This document shows, piece after piece, positions 29,798 through 30,830 of a stretch of 30,830 nucleotides of DNA. The translations under genes were made by a program, and so were the position numbers. Every line of letters starts with the position of its first letter. The stretch's first letter is position 1. The stretch spans positions 1-30,830 of IMG/VR virus record IMGVR_UViG_3300013010_000006. One strand, 5' to 3'. Below the pieces are notes generated by a model. The model saw only the letters and a program-made list of their open reading frames with translations, had not been told where the DNA came from and searched no databases. Source of the stretch: a virus.

Positions 29798-30830
29798 ATG
29801 ATTCAGCTCACCAAAGGAACAAACGTATTGGATATCAATCTAAGTGATTTTAGTGGAGCTGGTCAAGACGTGGTTCAGAATGGATCATTTAATGATATAG
29901 GTTCAGACCTTGTTCAGAATGGTGATTTTGCTGAGATAGGTTCTGAGCTTGTCACGAACGGAGATTTTAGTGCTGTTCCATTAGGTGGTGAACTTGTGAC
30001 TGATGGAAACTTTCCAACGCCAAATGTAAATTGGAGTTTATCTTCATCATTTACAATAGCAAATAACAAGCTGCATTGTCTATCAGATGGAACATATGAA
30101 TTTGCTTATCAGAGTTCAGTTTTTGAAATTGGCAAATCATATGTAATTACTTTTGATATTACTGGATGGACTTTAGGAACAATAAGAGTAAGACCAACAG
30201 CAGAGTCTCCTTTTCAAAAGGCTTCTGCTAATGGTAGTTATTCTTTTTTTTATGTAGCTGTTGAAAATACTCAATTAATAATAGAAAGAGATTCAGGTGC
30301 TTGTGATATGTTCCTTGAAAATATCTCAGTTAAGGAAGCTACCAACCTTGTCACAAATCCAAACTTTACGGATACGGGAAGTGAGCTTGTAACAAATGGA
30401 GATTTCAGTTCAGGTAGTGGTTGGAATGGTTCAATAAGTGTATCAGGTGGACAAGGGACTAAAACAAGTTCTGGTTTAGCTTATCAAGGTGGCGTTGTAG
30501 CAGCAGAAAAATCATATCAAGTATCTGTTGATGTAGCAAGTTTGGGTGGTGCCCCCGCACAAATTTATGCGGGTGGTAACAATAGCGCAGCACTAACGGT
30601 TGGTGTACAAACAATATATATTACAGGTGGTTCAACTAATGATTTTATTGGATTTAATAATGGTTATTCAGGTGGTGTAGGTGCTGTATTCAATAGCATA
30701 TCAGTTAAAGAACTCGGAGAGGATTGGACTACTGTTGAAGATACAATTTCGTTTAGTGAAAACGGCTTAGTAATGACTTCAACGGAAGGAACAGATGTAA
30801 ATGTAAGAACAACACCTGCAATTGTAGAGG
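29798..30830 (+). CDS. Modular tail fibre / receptor-binding protein, N-terminal part (continues at position 1)
   Basis: ATG 29798 opens a frame that stays open to the end of the window and continues at position 1, giving an 897-residue protein. The first 15 residues (MIQLTKGTNVLDINL) resemble the start of a short virion protein of Bacteroidota phages. Residues 23-76 are tandem short repeats of the form LVxNGDF, and then two beta-rich modules follow, ending at ISVKE (176-180) and ISVKELGEDW (301-310). The LVTNGDF pattern is typical of carbohydrate-binding modules (CBM4/9-like) in phage fibres, so binding to cell-surface polysaccharide is likely. The last 123 bases are the terminal repeat. The terminator at 29734 lies 27 bases upstream. 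Confidence 0.75.
   Translation, partial: MIQLTKGTNVLDINLSDFSGAGQDVVQNGSFNDIGSDLVQNGDFAEIGSELVTNGDFSAVPLGGELVTDGNFPTPNVNWSLSSSFTIANNKLHCLSDGTYEFAYQSSVFEIGKSYVITFDITGWTLGTIRVRPTAESPFQKASANGSYSFFYVAVENTQLIIERDSGACDMFLENISVKEATNLVTNPNFTDTGSELVTNGDFSSGSGWNGSISVSGGQGTKTSSGLAYQGGVVAAEKSYQVSVDVASLGGAPAQIYAGGNNSAALTVGVQTIYITGGSTNDFIGFNNGYSGGVGAVFNSISVKELGEDWTTVEDTISFSENGLVMTSTEGTDVNVRTTPAIVE
29867..30013 (+). repeat. Tandem in-frame repeats coding for LVxNGDF units
   Basis: Four imperfect units in register: 29867-29905, 29906-29944, 29945-29989 and 29990-30013, two of 39 bases, one of 45 and a shorter one. They encode VVQNGSFNDIGS, LVQNGDFAEIGS, LVTNGDFSAVPLGG and LVTDGNF. Two similar units follow the first full module (residues 183-208). 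Each unit looks like the first strand of a carbohydrate-binding module without the rest. Confidence 0.75.
30708..30830. repeat. Terminal direct repeat (right copy)
   Basis: Identical to bases 1-123, and in the same reading frame of the fibre gene. It is the second copy of the overlap produced by linearising a circular or circularly permuted genome. Confidence 0.85.

Noticed and set aside
29867-30013. Regular 39-base repeats resembling a CRISPR-like array
   Set aside because: The units are in frame, imperfect and without spacers, and they encode protein repeats in a fibre gene. No cas genes are present.

Overview
The window is best read as one complete, circular double-stranded DNA phage genome of about 30.7 kb, cut open inside its tail-fibre gene. 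The first 123 bases (1-123) are identical to the last 123 (30708-30830). Joining the ends turns two partial reading frames into one 897-codon gene. Every gene I can support lies on the + strand. The DNA is AT-rich, starts follow A-rich sequence rather than Shine-Dalgarno sites, and three places carry promoter-like elements of the TAnnTTTG type. The virion and replication proteins look like those of phages of Bacteroidota, probably Flavobacteriia. A tape measure protein, a tail-assembly chaperone pair and tail completion proteins suggest a long-tailed siphovirus. I see no integrase, repressor/attachment module, tRNA, CRISPR array or insertion sequence, so a lytic lifestyle is likely.

Layout. 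(a) 29798-30707 joined to 1-1784: modular carbohydrate-binding-like tail fibre; then portal (1774), head-tail connector (3609), an adhesin-like protein (4248), four small proteins including a cluster of membrane proteins that could be holins (4967-5724) and a metallophosphoesterase (5800). This operon ends at a rho-independent terminator (6624-6651). (b) 6652-6773 holds a Bacteroidota-type promoter with a possible operator. It starts the early region: a string of small unknown genes (6774-9452), with a possible structured RNA at 6924-6978. (c) 9454-12177: DNA replication and recombination: OB-fold-like protein, helix-turn-helix protein, two primosome-like proteins, a DUF5675 protein and NinG/Rap. 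(d) 12210-13636: sigma-like factor with its own promoter, a Cys-containing small protein and a ParB-like domain protein. (e) 13626-16867: a 7-deazaguanine DNA-modification island: a T-fold-like protein, a DpdA-like transglycosylase, a YhhQ-type precursor transporter, QueD, QueE and FolE, but no QueC. (f) 16864-18352: small and large terminase. (g) 18462-26717: tail genes, with a probable programmed -1 frameshift in the tail-assembly chaperone, and the tape measure protein. (h) 26714-29714: XkdF-like prohead protease, scaffold-like protein, major capsid protein and a putative tail tube protein, ended by a terminator (29734-29770).

How it fits together. FolE, QueD and QueE should make 7-carboxy-7-deazaguanine, and the transporter could add host-derived precursor. 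The DpdA-like enzyme would then swap guanines in the phage DNA for the modified base, shielding it from host nucleases. The sigma-like factor probably switches on later genes. Many neighbouring genes share ATGA, GTGA or TAATG junctions, so translational coupling is likely to be the main way these long operons are translated.
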